Source: JAWXTP01 sp044433415 (GTDB taxonomy: Bacteria; Bacteroidota; Bacteroidia; Bacteroidales; Rikenellaceae). Taken from it: a DNA stretch of 27,208 nt. The stretch spans positions 1 to 27,208 of the forward strand of contig JAWXTP010000032.1 in the NCBI GenBank assembly GCA_044433415.1, given 5' to 3'. A model generated the notes under the pieces. That model did not search any database. It saw only the letters and a program-made list of their open reading frames with translations, and was not told the origin of the DNA. Numbering within the stretch: position 1 is the stretch's first letter; each line of letters opens with the position of its first letter. Position numbers and translations under genes: made by a program. This document shows positions 16,628 to 25,733 of this stretch, piece after piece.

Positions 16628-16697
16628 TAACGGCACTTTAAATTTTTGAATAAATAATATTAAAAAATGTTATTTTTACACTACAATACCTTATATT

Positions 16698-16729
16698 ATT
16701 GTAAAGTTAAGCTATATATTATATTTTTG
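16698..16729 (+). promoter_or_regulatory. Promoter for the sulfatase gene
   Basis: ATTG, 20 nt, TATTTTTG (16722-16729). The ATG at 16747 lies 17 nt beyond the -7 element, giving a leader of about 10 nt. Confidence 0.65.
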
Positions 16730-16746
16730 TAAAAAATTATAACGTT

Positions 16747-18279
16747 ATGAAAAGAATTATTCAATTAAGTGTTATACCTATGGCACTTACTACAGTTTAT
16801 GGTGCTGACAAAACCCATTGCAAACCTAATGTCATAGTAATCTTGGCTGATGATTTAGGCTATGGAGATATGAGCTCTTATGGGGCAACAGCTATCTCTA
16901 CCCCTAATCTTGATAAGTTGGCTAATAATGGAGTTCGTTTTACTGATGCTCATTCTACCTCGGCAACATCGACTCCTAGTCGCTATGCCTTACTAACAGG
17001 TATGTACCCTTGGAAAAATAAGGATGCTAAAATTTTACCTGGGGATGCTCCTTTGCTTATTAATCCTGAACAATATACTATGGCAGATATGTTTAAATCG
17101 GCAGGTTATGCAACAGGTGCTATAGGTAAGTGGCATTTAGGTATGGGTGCTGGTAATCCTAACTGGAATCAAACTGTAACACCAGGAGCAAATGATATAG
17201 GCTTTGATTATTCCTGTCTTATTGCCGCAACAAATGACCGTGTGCCTACTGTTTATGTTGAAAATGGTGATGTTGTAGGTTTAGATGCTAATGACCCTAT
17301 AGAGGTAAGTTATAAAAAGAATTTTGAGGGAGAACCTACAGCACTTACACATCCTGAGCTGCTTAAAATGCAGTGGTCAGAAGGACATAATTGTTCTATC
17401 GTTAATGGAATACCACGTATAGGTTATATGAAAGGTGGAGAGTCTGCTAGATGGGTAGATGAAGATATGGCTGATTATTTTGTAGACAAAGTCGCAACTT
17501 TTCTTGAAGACAATAAAGATGAACCTTTCTTCCTATATTATGGACTTCATCAACCTCATGTGCCACGTGCTCCTCATTCTCGTTTTGTTGGTTCTACAAA
17601 ATTGGGTCCTCGCGGAGATGCTATTGTTGAAGCTGACTGGTGTATAGGTGAATTGATAAAAAATCTTGACAAACTAGGTATCTTAGAAAATACTATAATA
17701 GTTTTCTCTAGCGATAATGGACCAGTTTTAGATGATGGCTATAAGGACGGTTCTCGGGAGTCGTTAGCAAAACATAACCCTCTAGGAGCTATTCGTGGAG
17801 GTAAGTATAGTCTTTTTGATGGAGGTACACGTGTTCCTTTCTTTGTTTATTGGAAAGACAATATTCAGCCTAAGGTTACGGATGCTCTTGCTAGTCAGCT
17901 TGATTTGATGGCTTCGTTTGCATCTTTGGTAGGAGAGCAACTTCCAGAAGGACTAGATAGCCAAAATCACTTAGATTTATTCCTTGGTAAAAGTGATACG
18001 CCACGTGAAAATATGGTAGTAGAAGCTGGTAGTCGTTTAGCTTTCCGCAGTGGGAAATATGCTATGGTGCCACCTTATACAGGAGCTCAGCGTAATAGTA
18101 CAGGTAATGAAGTAGGTACGGTGAAGGATTATTCTCTTTATGATTTAGGTGCTGATATCTCTCAACAGAAAGATATAGCAGCTGAAAATAAAGAGCTATT
18201 TAATAAAATAAAAACTCAGTTCCTAGAACTTACAAAAGGCTATTATAATCCTAAGTCTAAGCCTATTGTTTTGGAATAA
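16747..18279 (+). CDS. Secreted arylsulfatase-type sulfatase (Ser-type)
   Basis: A 510-aa sulfatase that would remove sulfate esters from a glycan or small molecule in the periplasm. It has a signal peptide (about 1-20), then NVIVILADDLGYGD with the metal-binding Asp pair at 35-36. The catalytic motif S-T-P-S-R (75-79) carries Ser75 where formylglycine is formed, so it needs an anaerobic radical-SAM maturase (anSME) encoded elsewhere. GKWHLG, HQPHVPR and SDNGP are further active-site blocks of the type I family. No SusC/SusD pair or maturase lies in the window, and the substrate cannot be read. A 23-bp hairpin terminator follows. Confidence 0.92.
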   Translation: MKRIIQLSVIPMALTTVYGADKTHCKPNVIVILADDLGYGDMSSYGATAISTPNLDKLANNGVRFTDAHSTSATSTPSRYALLTGMYPWKNKDAKILPGDAPLLINPEQYTMADMFKSAGYATGAIGKWHLGMGAGNPNWNQTVTPGANDIGFDYSCLIAATNDRVPTVYVENGDVVGLDANDPIEVSYKKNFEGEPTALTHPELLKMQWSEGHNCSIVNGIPRIGYMKGGESARWVDEDMADYFVDKVATFLEDNKDEPFFLYYGLHQPHVPRAPHSRFVGSTKLGPRGDAIVEADWCIGELIKNLDKLGILENTIIVFSSDNGPVLDDGYKDGSRESLAKHNPLGAIRGGKYSLFDGGTRVPFFVYWKDNIQPKVTDALASQLDLMASFASLVGEQLPEGLDSQNHLDLFLGKSDTPRENMVVEAGSRLAFRSGKYAMVPPYTGAQRNSTGNEVGTVKDYSLYDLGADISQQKDIAAENKELFNKIKTQFLELTKGYYNPKSKPIVLE

Positions 18280-18327
18280 TTGAACTTTAGGGTTGATATT
18301 TTAAAAGATACATCTAGGTAAATTTTT

Positions 18328-18377
18328 AAAATAGGGTGATTTGCAGGACTTTTTAGTCCTGTAAATCACCCTATTTT
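18328..18377. terminator. Long 23-bp hairpin terminator after the sulfatase gene
   Basis: AAAATAGGGTGATTTGCAGG... pairs with its complement over 23 bp (one G-U) around a TTTT loop and is flanked by A-runs and T-runs, so it can work in both directions. Its base AGGGTGATTT(G/A)CA recurs at 20681-20729. Confidence 0.88.
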
Positions 18378-18583
18378 TTTAAAGCCTTTAGGGATATGAT
18401 TTAAAACTTTAAAAAACGTGTGTAAGTTCTTGTTTATGAGAATGTAAATATACCAAACGTGATTCATGGAATACAAGGTGGTTTTGTGTCTAGTAGAGTG
18501 GATATTGACGTTAAATCCTTGAGTTTGAATTACTGAACATAAAAAAAACATATAAATAATACAGAATTTAAAAATATTTTTTT

Positions 18584-18591
18584 TATTTTTG
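18584..18591 (+). promoter_or_regulatory. -7 element of the glmS promoter
   Basis: TATTTTTG matches TAnnTTTG. No clear -33 TTTG is present; the upstream 20 nt are A/T-only. It implies a glmS leader of about 175 nt. Confidence 0.55.
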
Positions 18592-18774
18592 CGATTGTAC
18601 TACTCAAAGAAAGAGGACTAAATTGAAATGCTGACGAGCTTATTCGTTAGGGTATTTCCAAAAGAACGGACTTAAAGGGACTTATAAAAATTAGAAAGCG
18701 TTAAAACCCAATTTTCAGATACTCCCCTTAAATAATTAATTAACCTGAATTCAGTAAACAAAAACAAATGACTT
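18592..18774 (+). promoter_or_regulatory. Long glmS 5' leader with hairpins and a possible leader peptide
   Basis: It contains a hairpin CTGACGA-6 nt-TCGTTAG (18631-18650, one G-U) and a possible closing helix AGGG...GTAT-type between 18649-18657 and 18717-18728. A 15-residue open frame MLTSLFVRVFPKERT lies at 18628-18675, preceded by AAAGAGG 12-18 nt upstream. Nothing matches the glmS ribozyme core as I know it. Regulation through the leader is plausible but unproven. Confidence 0.4.
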
Positions 18775-20619
18775 ATGTGTGGAATAGTAGGATATATAGG
18801 AAATAAAGAAGCATACCCCATACTCATTAAAGGTTTAAAACGTCTAGAGTATCGCGGTTACGACAGTGCAGGAGTAGCATTGATTGGAGAGAATAATCAA
18901 CTAAATGTATATAAAGAGAAAGGAAAAGTAGCAGAACTGGAAGTATATGCTAGTAGTCGTAATACAAATGGCACAGCAGGTATAGCTCACACACGTTGGG
19001 CAACTCACGGCGAGCCTTGTCAACGCAATTCTCACCCTCATTACTCTCAGTCGGAGCGTTTGGCAATAATCCATAATGGTATTATTGAGAATTATGCAAC
19101 ATTAAAGACAAATCTTCAAAAGGAAGGTTACACTTTCAAAAGTGATACAGATACTGAAGTTCTGATTCAACTTATTGAACACGTACAAAAGAGTAATAAC
19201 CTTGACCTTTTATCAGCGATTCAAGTTTCGCTTCATCAAGTTATAGGAGCTTATGCCATAGCTATATTGGATCGTGAGACACCTAATCAAGTTATTGCTG
19301 CCCGCAAAAGTAGCCCTCTTGTTGTAGGTGTTGGAGATAATGAGTTTTTCTTAGGATCTGATGCTACGCCTATCATCGAATATACTGACAAAGTGGTGTA
19401 TCTCAATGATGGTGAAATTGCAGTAATGACCCCAGGTGAAGAGCTTAAAGTTGTTGATATTGACAACTCTCAGGTAACACCAGAAATAAAAACCATAAAG
19501 CTAACTTTGGGACAAATCGAAAAAGGAGGTTATCCTCACTTTATGTTAAAGGAGATCTATGAGCAACCAAAGCGATTAAGAGATTGCATGAGTGGTCGTA
19601 TAAATTTGGAGTTAAATCGTATCTCAATGGCATCAGTGATTGATAATAAAGATAGGTTAATGAACGCTACTCGTTTTATCATCGTGGCTTGTGGCACTTC
19701 GTGGCACGCAGGACTTATTGGAAAGCAGCTTCTAGAAACATACACTGACATTCCTGTTAATGTAGAGTATGCCTCAGAATTCCGCTACCGAAAACCTGTT
19801 ATAAGAGCAACAGATGTAGTTATTGCAATATCACAATCGGGAGAGACCGCTGATACTCTAGCAGCAATTGAGTTGGCACACGAAAATGGTGCATTTGTCT
19901 ATGGAATATGCAATGCCGTTGGCTCTTCAATCGCACGCTTAACTGACTCTGGAGCATACACCCATGTAGGACCTGAGATTGGAGTAGCATCTACTAAAGC
20001 ATTTACAGGACAAGTTACTGTTTTAACTATGTTGGCTCTATCTCTCGGTCGTAAGCGAGGAACGTTAAAAGATGATGAACGTTTAAGATTGGTGCAAGAG
20101 TTAAATACTATTCCAGATAAAATTGAAAAGGTACTCAAATGTAATGAACGGGTCGAAAAGTTGTCTCATATATTTACCTATGCCCGTAATTTCTTATATC
20201 TTGGTCGTGGCTACAACTATCCAGTAGCTTTAGAAGGTGCCTTGAAACTAAAAGAAATCTCATACATTCATGCAGAGGGCTACCCAGCAGCTGAGATGAA
20301 ACACGGTCCTATTGCACTTATTGATAGCGAAATGCCAGTAGTTGTTATCGCTACACACAATGATATGTATGAAAAGGTACTAAGCAATATACAAGAAATT
20401 AAGGCACGAGGAGGACGAGTAATAGCTATTGTTACTGAGGGTGACACTCAGATGGCTTCTATCGCAAATGAGACTATTGAAATTCCTGAGACAATGGAGT
20501 GCTTCGAGCCATTATTGACAACTATTCCTTTACAACTTTTGTCATACCATATAGCTGTTTGTAAGGGGCAAGATGTTGATCAACCTCGCAACTTAGCAAA
20601 ATCTGTGACAGTAGAATAA
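18775..20619 (+). CDS. glmS: Glutamine--fructose-6-phosphate aminotransferase
   Basis: A 614-aa enzyme making glucosamine-6-phosphate from fructose-6-phosphate and glutamine, the entry step to UDP-GlcNAc for peptidoglycan and lipid A. Cys2 (MCGIVGYIG) becomes the N-terminal nucleophile of the class II glutaminase domain (about 1-230). Two SIS isomerase domains follow, the first with VACGTSWHAG and SQSGETADT, the second with GRGYNYPVALEGALKLKEISY. The C-terminus DQPRNLAKSVTVE is the standard one. The length is normal. The ATG at 18775 is fixed by the need for the N-terminal Cys. An out-of-frame ATG at 18768 lies just before it. Confidence 0.97.
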   Translation: MCGIVGYIGNKEAYPILIKGLKRLEYRGYDSAGVALIGENNQLNVYKEKGKVAELEVYASSRNTNGTAGIAHTRWATHGEPCQRNSHPHYSQSERLAIIHNGIIENYATLKTNLQKEGYTFKSDTDTEVLIQLIEHVQKSNNLDLLSAIQVSLHQVIGAYAIAILDRETPNQVIAARKSSPLVVGVGDNEFFLGSDATPIIEYTDKVVYLNDGEIAVMTPGEELKVVDIDNSQVTPEIKTIKLTLGQIEKGGYPHFMLKEIYEQPKRLRDCMSGRINLELNRISMASVIDNKDRLMNATRFIIVACGTSWHAGLIGKQLLETYTDIPVNVEYASEFRYRKPVIRATDVVIAISQSGETADTLAAIELAHENGAFVYGICNAVGSSIARLTDSGAYTHVGPEIGVASTKAFTGQVTVLTMLALSLGRKRGTLKDDERLRLVQELNTIPDKIEKVLKCNERVEKLSHIFTYARNFLYLGRGYNYPVALEGALKLKEISYIHAEGYPAAEMKHGPIALIDSEMPVVVIATHNDMYEKVLSNIQEIKARGGRVIAIVTEGDTQMASIANETIEIPETMECFEPLLTTIPLQLLSYHIAVCKGQDVDQPRNLAKSVTVE

Positions 20620-20623
20620 ATAA

Positions 20624-20660
20624 AGGGAACTTCTAAAAATTGTAGTACTAGAGCTCCTCT
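20624..20660 (+). repeat. Degenerate AGGGAACTTCTA hairpin after glmS
   Basis: AGGGAACTTCTA (20624-20635) and TAGAGCTCCTCT (20649-20660) pair at 8 Watson-Crick and 2 G-U positions of 12. A T-rich stretch follows. It is one member of the motif family also seen at 9452, 22898, 25816, 15507 and 27071. Confidence 0.4.
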
Positions 20661-20680
20661 TGAATTTTATTTTATTATTT

Positions 20681-20729
20681 AAATTAGGGTGATTTACAAA
20701 ATTTATAGTTTTGTAAACCACCCTAATTT
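20681..20729. terminator. Long bidirectional terminator between glmS and the beta-helix gene
   Basis: AAATTAGGGTGATTTACAAA... pairs with its complement for about 23 bp with one A-C mismatch and a 3-nt loop; A-runs and T-runs flank it. The genes on either side converge here. It shares the basal stem of the hairpin at 18328-18377 while the upper stem differs but still pairs. Confidence 0.88.
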
Positions 20730-20778
20730 TATAGTTTTAAGGTAAAATGATGTGTATTTTATCTGATTGAACTTTTAG

Positions 20779-22770
20779 CTAAAATTGGGTTGTAGGGTTT
20801 TTCTTAAGACCAATTTTACTAAACGGTATTTTATTGAATAAAACAGAATTTACGGTAACTTCTAAATTTGTCACTAATTCAGGAATAAATTGGTTTACCT
20901 CAGGATTGTTAATTTCTACATTGTGTTCCCATATATTCCTAGCTTCACCTCGGTTACGATCAGTTTTATCACAGTTATAGAATATATTCTCTACAATAGT
21001 GTTTTGATTTAAATCTTGATCGTAGTTTAATAAATCAGGATATTTAGAGATATATAAACCTCGGTGCTTTAAGAAGAACTCCTTGGATATGTAAGTGTAG
21101 TTTATCCAGTGGTCTTCACCCCAATGTGCAAAAGAAACAGCAATATCACAATCAAAAAATAAATTGTTCCAGATGAAGTTTTTCTTTCCTCCATGGATTT
21201 GAATAGCGCCAAATGCTCCCTTAGAACTATTATTAAACACATTACCATATACCATTACTTCACTTATAGTATCATCAAATCTTATACCTGCACGCCCATG
21301 TAAAGATTCAAGGTTATCTGTAGATTGAGGTCCATTATGATGGAAATAATTGTAGCGAATCACATTACCGCGGTAGTTTGGTGTTCCCCACATATCAATT
21401 GCTCCTTGATCGTCAGACTCTGTAACACAACGGGTAAATTCATTGTATTCTACTAGGTGATCATTGCCATCTAAGCGTATAGCACTACTAGGAATATCAT
21501 TAAATAAACAGTTACGGATATGCACACCAACACCTTCAACATAAATTCCAGGTGTGTAAGTCTTGTCAATACGAGAAAGGTTGTGAGCATGACAGTCCGC
21601 AATCAAGAGGTGAGAGGATTCTAGAGTTTCATAAGAACCACAATCAACCCTAAATGCTCCTCTACCTGTTTCGTAAACCTCACAATCTAGAAGCTGATTA
21701 TGCTTTCCATCTTTTATAACAACAGCATCACGAGCAACACCATAGATAATATTAGATTTTAAGGTAACATGTTCGCTATCTATGATTTCAATACCTGTAC
21801 TACTACTAGCTGAAAAAGATATGTTTTCTAATGTTATATCTTTAGCATTGTTTAATGAGAACAGGGCATCCTTACATATAGAAAGTTCTATGTTAGCATC
21901 ATTTAATGGCGTAGGAGGGTAGAAATAAATTTTCTTACTTGTGTAATCATAGGCATACTCCCCTGGACTGTCAATTTCCATAATAACATTAACAGCTGCA
22001 AAAGGTCTATTGTCACGGAACTTATAGTGATTATAAGGTGGTTCTAACCACAAAATGCTATCTTTAGTATTTATTTGACTTACGCTTTCATAGGCATCTG
22101 CCCATAACCATTTCCAATAACCATGTAATAGGATATTAGGTTCATTTATCCATGAAGATATTTTATTGTCATTATATTTTATCCCTATGCGTTCGCCGCC
22201 TTGCGTGGTGTCAGAAACAAACGTATCATACTTAATATATCCTTCGTTTGGGTAACGACTAAGCTGCATAGGGTTACCATTAAAATGAAGTTCGTTAAGT
22301 GTATAGTGCTTAGGTGTGTCGCTACCACTAAAACCTGCTAGACGAAATTTGTCATGCCCTAAATGTGGGATATTAGAAAGGTCTATTTCTACAATTTGTT
22401 TTCCTATTTCTGGATTTGCCTTGTAAAGTGCATGTGACTTACTTAAAGGTTTTGTCTTTTTTAATTCAACACTACCTTTTATAAATACTTTATTTTTGTC
22501 TTCCCCCTTAATTGTAATTCTACTACAGTTGTCAAGATTTATGCCTTTACTTAAACGGTAGACTCCTTCGGAAAGCAGTACTTCTACATACTTATTTTCA
22601 GCTTTAGAAAGTTCCTTAGCCATAGTTATAGCCTTCTCTAGTTGAGTCACATCGTGTTCAACAACAACAGTAGATGAGTGTAAATCTTTTTGTGTCACTT
22701 TAATCTGTGCCTGTACCTGCATAACGCAAAGCAATGATAATAAGGCTAATGGTAGGTTATTTCTTTTCAT
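20779..22770 (-). CDS. Secreted right-handed parallel beta-helix protein, probable glycan-active enzyme (GH141-like?)
   Basis: A 663-aa exported protein. The signal peptide MKRNNLPLALLSLLCVMQVQA ends near residue 22. An N-terminal part (about 25-300) with GVYRL, LHFNGNPMQLSRYPN and PGEYAYDYTSKKIYFYPP is followed by beta-helix coils (about 305-560). In these, Asn and Gly turns recur, as in SSAIRLDGNDHLVEYNEF and ESDDQGAIDMW. This organisation resembles family GH141 and related beta-helix glycosidases or lyases; I did not confirm family membership. It is transcribed alone, after the terminator of the lipoprotein/TonB operon. No clear promoter consensus is seen upstream. Confidence 0.8.
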   Translation of the reverse strand: MKRNNLPLALLSLLCVMQVQAQIKVTQKDLHSSTVVVEHDVTQLEKAITMAKELSKAENKYVEVLLSEGVYRLSKGINLDNCSRITIKGEDKNKVFIKGSVELKKTKPLSKSHALYKANPEIGKQIVEIDLSNIPHLGHDKFRLAGFSGSDTPKHYTLNELHFNGNPMQLSRYPNEGYIKYDTFVSDTTQGGERIGIKYNDNKISSWINEPNILLHGYWKWLWADAYESVSQINTKDSILWLEPPYNHYKFRDNRPFAAVNVIMEIDSPGEYAYDYTSKKIYFYPPTPLNDANIELSICKDALFSLNNAKDITLENISFSASSSTGIEIIDSEHVTLKSNIIYGVARDAVVIKDGKHNQLLDCEVYETGRGAFRVDCGSYETLESSHLLIADCHAHNLSRIDKTYTPGIYVEGVGVHIRNCLFNDIPSSAIRLDGNDHLVEYNEFTRCVTESDDQGAIDMWGTPNYRGNVIRYNYFHHNGPQSTDNLESLHGRAGIRFDDTISEVMVYGNVFNNSSKGAFGAIQIHGGKKNFIWNNLFFDCDIAVSFAHWGEDHWINYTYISKEFFLKHRGLYISKYPDLLNYDQDLNQNTIVENIFYNCDKTDRNRGEARNIWEHNVEINNPEVNQFIPELVTNLEVTVNSVLFNKIPFSKIGLKKNPTTQF

Positions 22771-22897
22771 TTTATGTAGGATATAATTAGTATTTATTTA
22801 AAAGATTTGCAGAATTTCCCCTTTAGAACTTACCTTTAATAGATTTCACGAAGATAATGAAAAAAAATGTAATTTTATAATTATATAGCAAATAAAT

Positions 22898-22943
22898 AGG
22901 GAACTTATAACAATTGATTTTATTCAATTATTATAAGTTCCCT
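22898..22943 (-). terminator. Terminator of the TonB receptor/lipoprotein operon
   Basis: AGGGAACTTATAACAATTGA pairs with the complementary arm at 19 of 20 positions around a 6-nt loop. It begins 36 nt beyond the lipoprotein stop, and the beta-helix gene starts on the other side on the same strand. Confidence 0.75.
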
Positions 22944-22978
22944 TAAAGTTATAAGTTAAAGTGTAGACGTAAGAATTT

Positions 22979-23464
22979 TCATTCTTGTGTACCTGTATAA
23001 GTAACCCCAACTGTCATATCGCCCATTGTTTCTGTAGAAATTCCACAATCAAAAGTTATTGTTATATCATCACCCGATTTCACGACTACCACATTTGTTA
23101 TAGACTGAATAATGTCATTAATCAAAGGCAACCTGTCATAAATACCTACCATTTGAGATTCCTCGGCATAGTAAGTAGTAGGGTTGGTAGAAATACGAGC
23201 AAGAGAAATTAACGCCATATCAAGGTTAGGCATAAAGCTAGGCATGAATGACACCTCAGGCATTAAAATACTAATAGATTCACCGTTGTTTTCCTCCTCA
23301 GCATAGAAAGCTACATCTTCTTGAGGACTTCCAAGTACAGTAAGAGTACCTAGGTATTTATCTCCGCTAAGAGAGTAAGTAGAGTCACCAGACTCTGATG
23401 TTTTTTCACATGAAGTAGCTAGTAGTGCTACAGCTGCAAGCATGATAGAAATAATTTTTTTCAT
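22979..23464 (-). CDS. Small surface/periplasmic lipoprotein (possibly calycin-like)
   Basis: A 161-aa lipoprotein with lipobox ATSC (Cys19). The mature part begins with a flexible Glu/Ser/Gly segment, then alternating beta-strands such as KYLGTLTVL near residue 37, SISILMPEVSF near 68, and a C-terminal MGDMTVGVTYTG. The pattern recalls the Bacteroidota calycin-like beta-barrel lipoproteins that often sit beside TonB receptors; that family call is tentative. It starts 4 nt after the TonB receptor stop, so it is in the same operon and may help ligand capture or export of the bound ligand. Confidence 0.75.
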   Translation of the reverse strand: MKKIISIMLAAVALLATSCEKTSESGDSTYSLSGDKYLGTLTVLGSPQEDVAFYAEEENNGESISILMPEVSFMPSFMPNLDMALISLARISTNPTTYYAEESQMVGIYDRLPLINDIIQSITNVVVVKSGDDITITFDCGISTETMGDMTVGVTYTGTQE

Positions 23465-23468
23465 TGTT

Positions 23469-25697
23469 TTAGATATTTAAATTTAAAGTTATACCAAATG
23501 TTCTAGGTCGCGCCTGTTGCACAAACTCATTACCCATACTTAAGAAGTAGAAAGTGTTATATTCTTTGTTACATATATTTTTACCCCATAAAGAAAGACT
23601 AAAATTGTTACCCTCAAATTTTACTTCTGTACCTAACAGTGCATAGAAAGATTGAGAAAGAGAGTTTTGTTCATTCCAATAAATTCCCCCAGCACCATTA
23701 GTGTTTATATTAAACATAATGCCTTTCAGTAGTTTATGGTTAACGTTTACGGTGTAATCTGCTGAAGCAAATAGAGTATGCTTAGGGGCATAGGGAATGT
23801 AATTTCCTGAGTAATCTTCCTCGTTATCATCATAACTTATAAATTTGGCATTTGTGTAACCATAAGAAGTGGTGAAATTAAAATTCCCTAAAGTCGCACG
23901 TCCCGAAAATTCAACACCATAACTGCGTGAATGCCCTGCATTTGTCATCATGCGCCCTGTCACCATGCCATCAGGAAAAACAGTAAGTTGTTGGTCTCTA
24001 CAGTCAATATAAAAAACAGAAAAGTCTGTAGATAGTTTATTATCTGTAGCTTCAAGATGAGTGCCTAGCTCATAATTCCAACTGTATTCAGGCTTATACG
24101 ATATTATATCTTCTGCTGAATATGAGGCAGATAACCCAAATAGCTGCATCACTTTCTGTTGTAAGATATCTGAAAACATCTGAGAGTTATAACCACCTGC
24201 TTTATACCCTTTACTTATAGAGCCGTAAATCATAGATTGCTCATTAGCTCCGAGCTTATAACTTATGTCAAATTTTGGCAAAACTTCAAAAAAGTATTGT
24301 GAAGGAGTATCTTTTATATCAATATCTATAAGTTTATAGAAAGTGTAAATGTTATTATCTGCCATTTCTATATTTCCATAACAGCCTGTAGTTGTGTAAC
24401 AATGATAGTCTAGTTGTGTTTTTTCGAAGTCTACTCTTACGCCTGCACTTAGTTCTAAACGCTTATTTTTGTAGCTGGATTCATGATATAGTGCTGTACC
24501 AAATGTTTGATTTGTAAAGTTGCTATAAAGATCAAAACTATTGTTATCCCAATTGTTATAGTATTGACTTTCACCGTTTACATTATCAAAGATAAGGTAG
24601 TCTATACCGTCTTCCTTAAACTTTACAGGAGCTTGCATATTTTTATGGTCGTAAAACCCAAAAACCCCAAAAAGAAAGTTATAACTATTTTTGTTATCAT
24701 TAGATTTTAAGACTATATCCTCAGAAATAGAGTGATTTTGTATAGCTTGTTTAAGAGTAAACATAGAAGCAGTTGTAAAATCTTGGTCTAGTATCATTTC
24801 ATCATTTAAATACTGATAAGCTGTAACACTAGATAGTTTCCAACTTTTACCGTAATGGTTAATTGTTAAACCGTTATTTAAAGATGTTCGATTATAAAAG
24901 GAAGGGTCGTTATAGTTTATTTCGTTAGTTTCCAAGTTTTTATATGCATACCCTCCCTGATCAAGTGTCGAAAGTGAGAAGGTATTTTCTATGAAAGTTT
25001 TTGATGAAGCATAATATTGTAACTTCATACGTCCGCCCCAAGAGTTTTCATGTTCACATTTTTCACCAGTGTATAGGTTGGTATAGAAACCATCTGAGCC
25101 TGTGTGAAATACCCCTAAAGTAGCTGCAAATTTATCAGATAATTTTTCGTGTGCAGAAGCGCGCAAAGAGTAACTGTTACCTGAGGAATATTCTGTGCCT
25201 ATTCTTACTCCTTGATACTTAAAAGGTGATAGTGTGTGAACGTTTACAACACCACCCATAGTGTTACGACCATAGAGAGTGGATTGAGGACCACGAAGAA
25301 TTTCCATACGTTCAATATCCATAACTTCTAAGTCGAAAGAGTTTTTATTGATAAATGCTACATTGTCTATGTTAAGCCCAATTACTGGTTGATCTATTCT
25401 TGCGCCTAAACCTCGAACATAAATAGAAGAAGTCATACGAGAGCCATAATCTGGTATGTAAAAATTTGGCACATTAATAGAAGCGTCCTTGATAGATGTG
25501 ATTTTTTGGTTTTCTATATCTTTAATGTTGATAGTTGTAGACGACAGAGGAGCGCCATAAAGATTTAGTTTTTGCTTTATGGATGTTACGCTAACTTCGT
25601 CTAAATTTATAATAGTGTCCGCAGGGATAATTACAGGTTCTATAGACCAAAGTTTGAAAGGCAGTAACAAGGTGAGTATGTAGATTGCTTTTTTCAT
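23469..25697 (-). CDS. TonB-dependent outer-membrane receptor (iron/haem/cofactor type)
   Basis: A 742-aa outer-membrane receptor. The signal peptide MKKAIYILTLLLPFKLWS is followed by a probable TonB box region (LDEVSVTSI), a plug with RMEILRGPQSTLYGRNTMGGVVNV near 125-148, and a 22-strand-type barrel to the end (GITLNLNI). It lacks the N-terminal carboxypeptidase-like domain of SusC proteins, so it resembles siderophore, haem or cobalamin receptors rather than glycan importers. The ATG at 25697 is chosen; the frame is open 14 codons upstream but that segment contains the promoter. The lipoprotein gene follows 4 nt later. The divergent LuxR-type regulator is the likely controller. Confidence 0.92.
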   Translation of the reverse strand: MKKAIYILTLLLPFKLWSIEPVIIPADTIINLDEVSVTSIKQKLNLYGAPLSSTTINIKDIENQKITSIKDASINVPNFYIPDYGSRMTSSIYVRGLGARIDQPVIGLNIDNVAFINKNSFDLEVMDIERMEILRGPQSTLYGRNTMGGVVNVHTLSPFKYQGVRIGTEYSSGNSYSLRASAHEKLSDKFAATLGVFHTGSDGFYTNLYTGEKCEHENSWGGRMKLQYYASSKTFIENTFSLSTLDQGGYAYKNLETNEINYNDPSFYNRTSLNNGLTINHYGKSWKLSSVTAYQYLNDEMILDQDFTTASMFTLKQAIQNHSISEDIVLKSNDNKNSYNFLFGVFGFYDHKNMQAPVKFKEDGIDYLIFDNVNGESQYYNNWDNNSFDLYSNFTNQTFGTALYHESSYKNKRLELSAGVRVDFEKTQLDYHCYTTTGCYGNIEMADNNIYTFYKLIDIDIKDTPSQYFFEVLPKFDISYKLGANEQSMIYGSISKGYKAGGYNSQMFSDILQQKVMQLFGLSASYSAEDIISYKPEYSWNYELGTHLEATDNKLSTDFSVFYIDCRDQQLTVFPDGMVTGRMMTNAGHSRSYGVEFSGRATLGNFNFTTSYGYTNAKFISYDDNEEDYSGNYIPYAPKHTLFASADYTVNVNHKLLKGIMFNINTNGAGGIYWNEQNSLSQSFYALLGTEVKFEGNNFSLSLWGKNICNKEYNTFYFLSMGNEFVQQARPRTFGITLNLNI

Positions 25698-25701
25698 GTT
25701 G

Positions 25702-25733
25702 CAAAGGTAGCGTTCGCACTGAGGCTCAGCAAT
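25702..25733 (-). promoter_or_regulatory. Promoter of the TonB receptor operon (possibly leaderless)
   Basis: On the minus strand: ATTG (25733-25730), 20 nt, TACCTTTG (25709-25702). Only CAAC separates the -7 element from the ATG, so transcription would begin at or within a few bases of the start codon. Confidence 0.7.

Noticed and set aside
18366..18551. 61-codon open frame on the minus strand after the sulfatase
   Set aside because: It begins in AT-rich intergenic DNA, has no family-like sequence and overlaps the long terminator.
18628..18655. CTGACGAG in the glmS leader as a hammerhead ribozyme core
   Set aside because: The matching GAAA side and a third helix are not present; the motif simply forms a hairpin with TCGTTAG.
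18592..18774. glmS ribozyme in the glmS leader
   Set aside because: That ribozyme is known mainly from Firmicutes-type bacteria, and I could not find its core pseudoknot pattern here.
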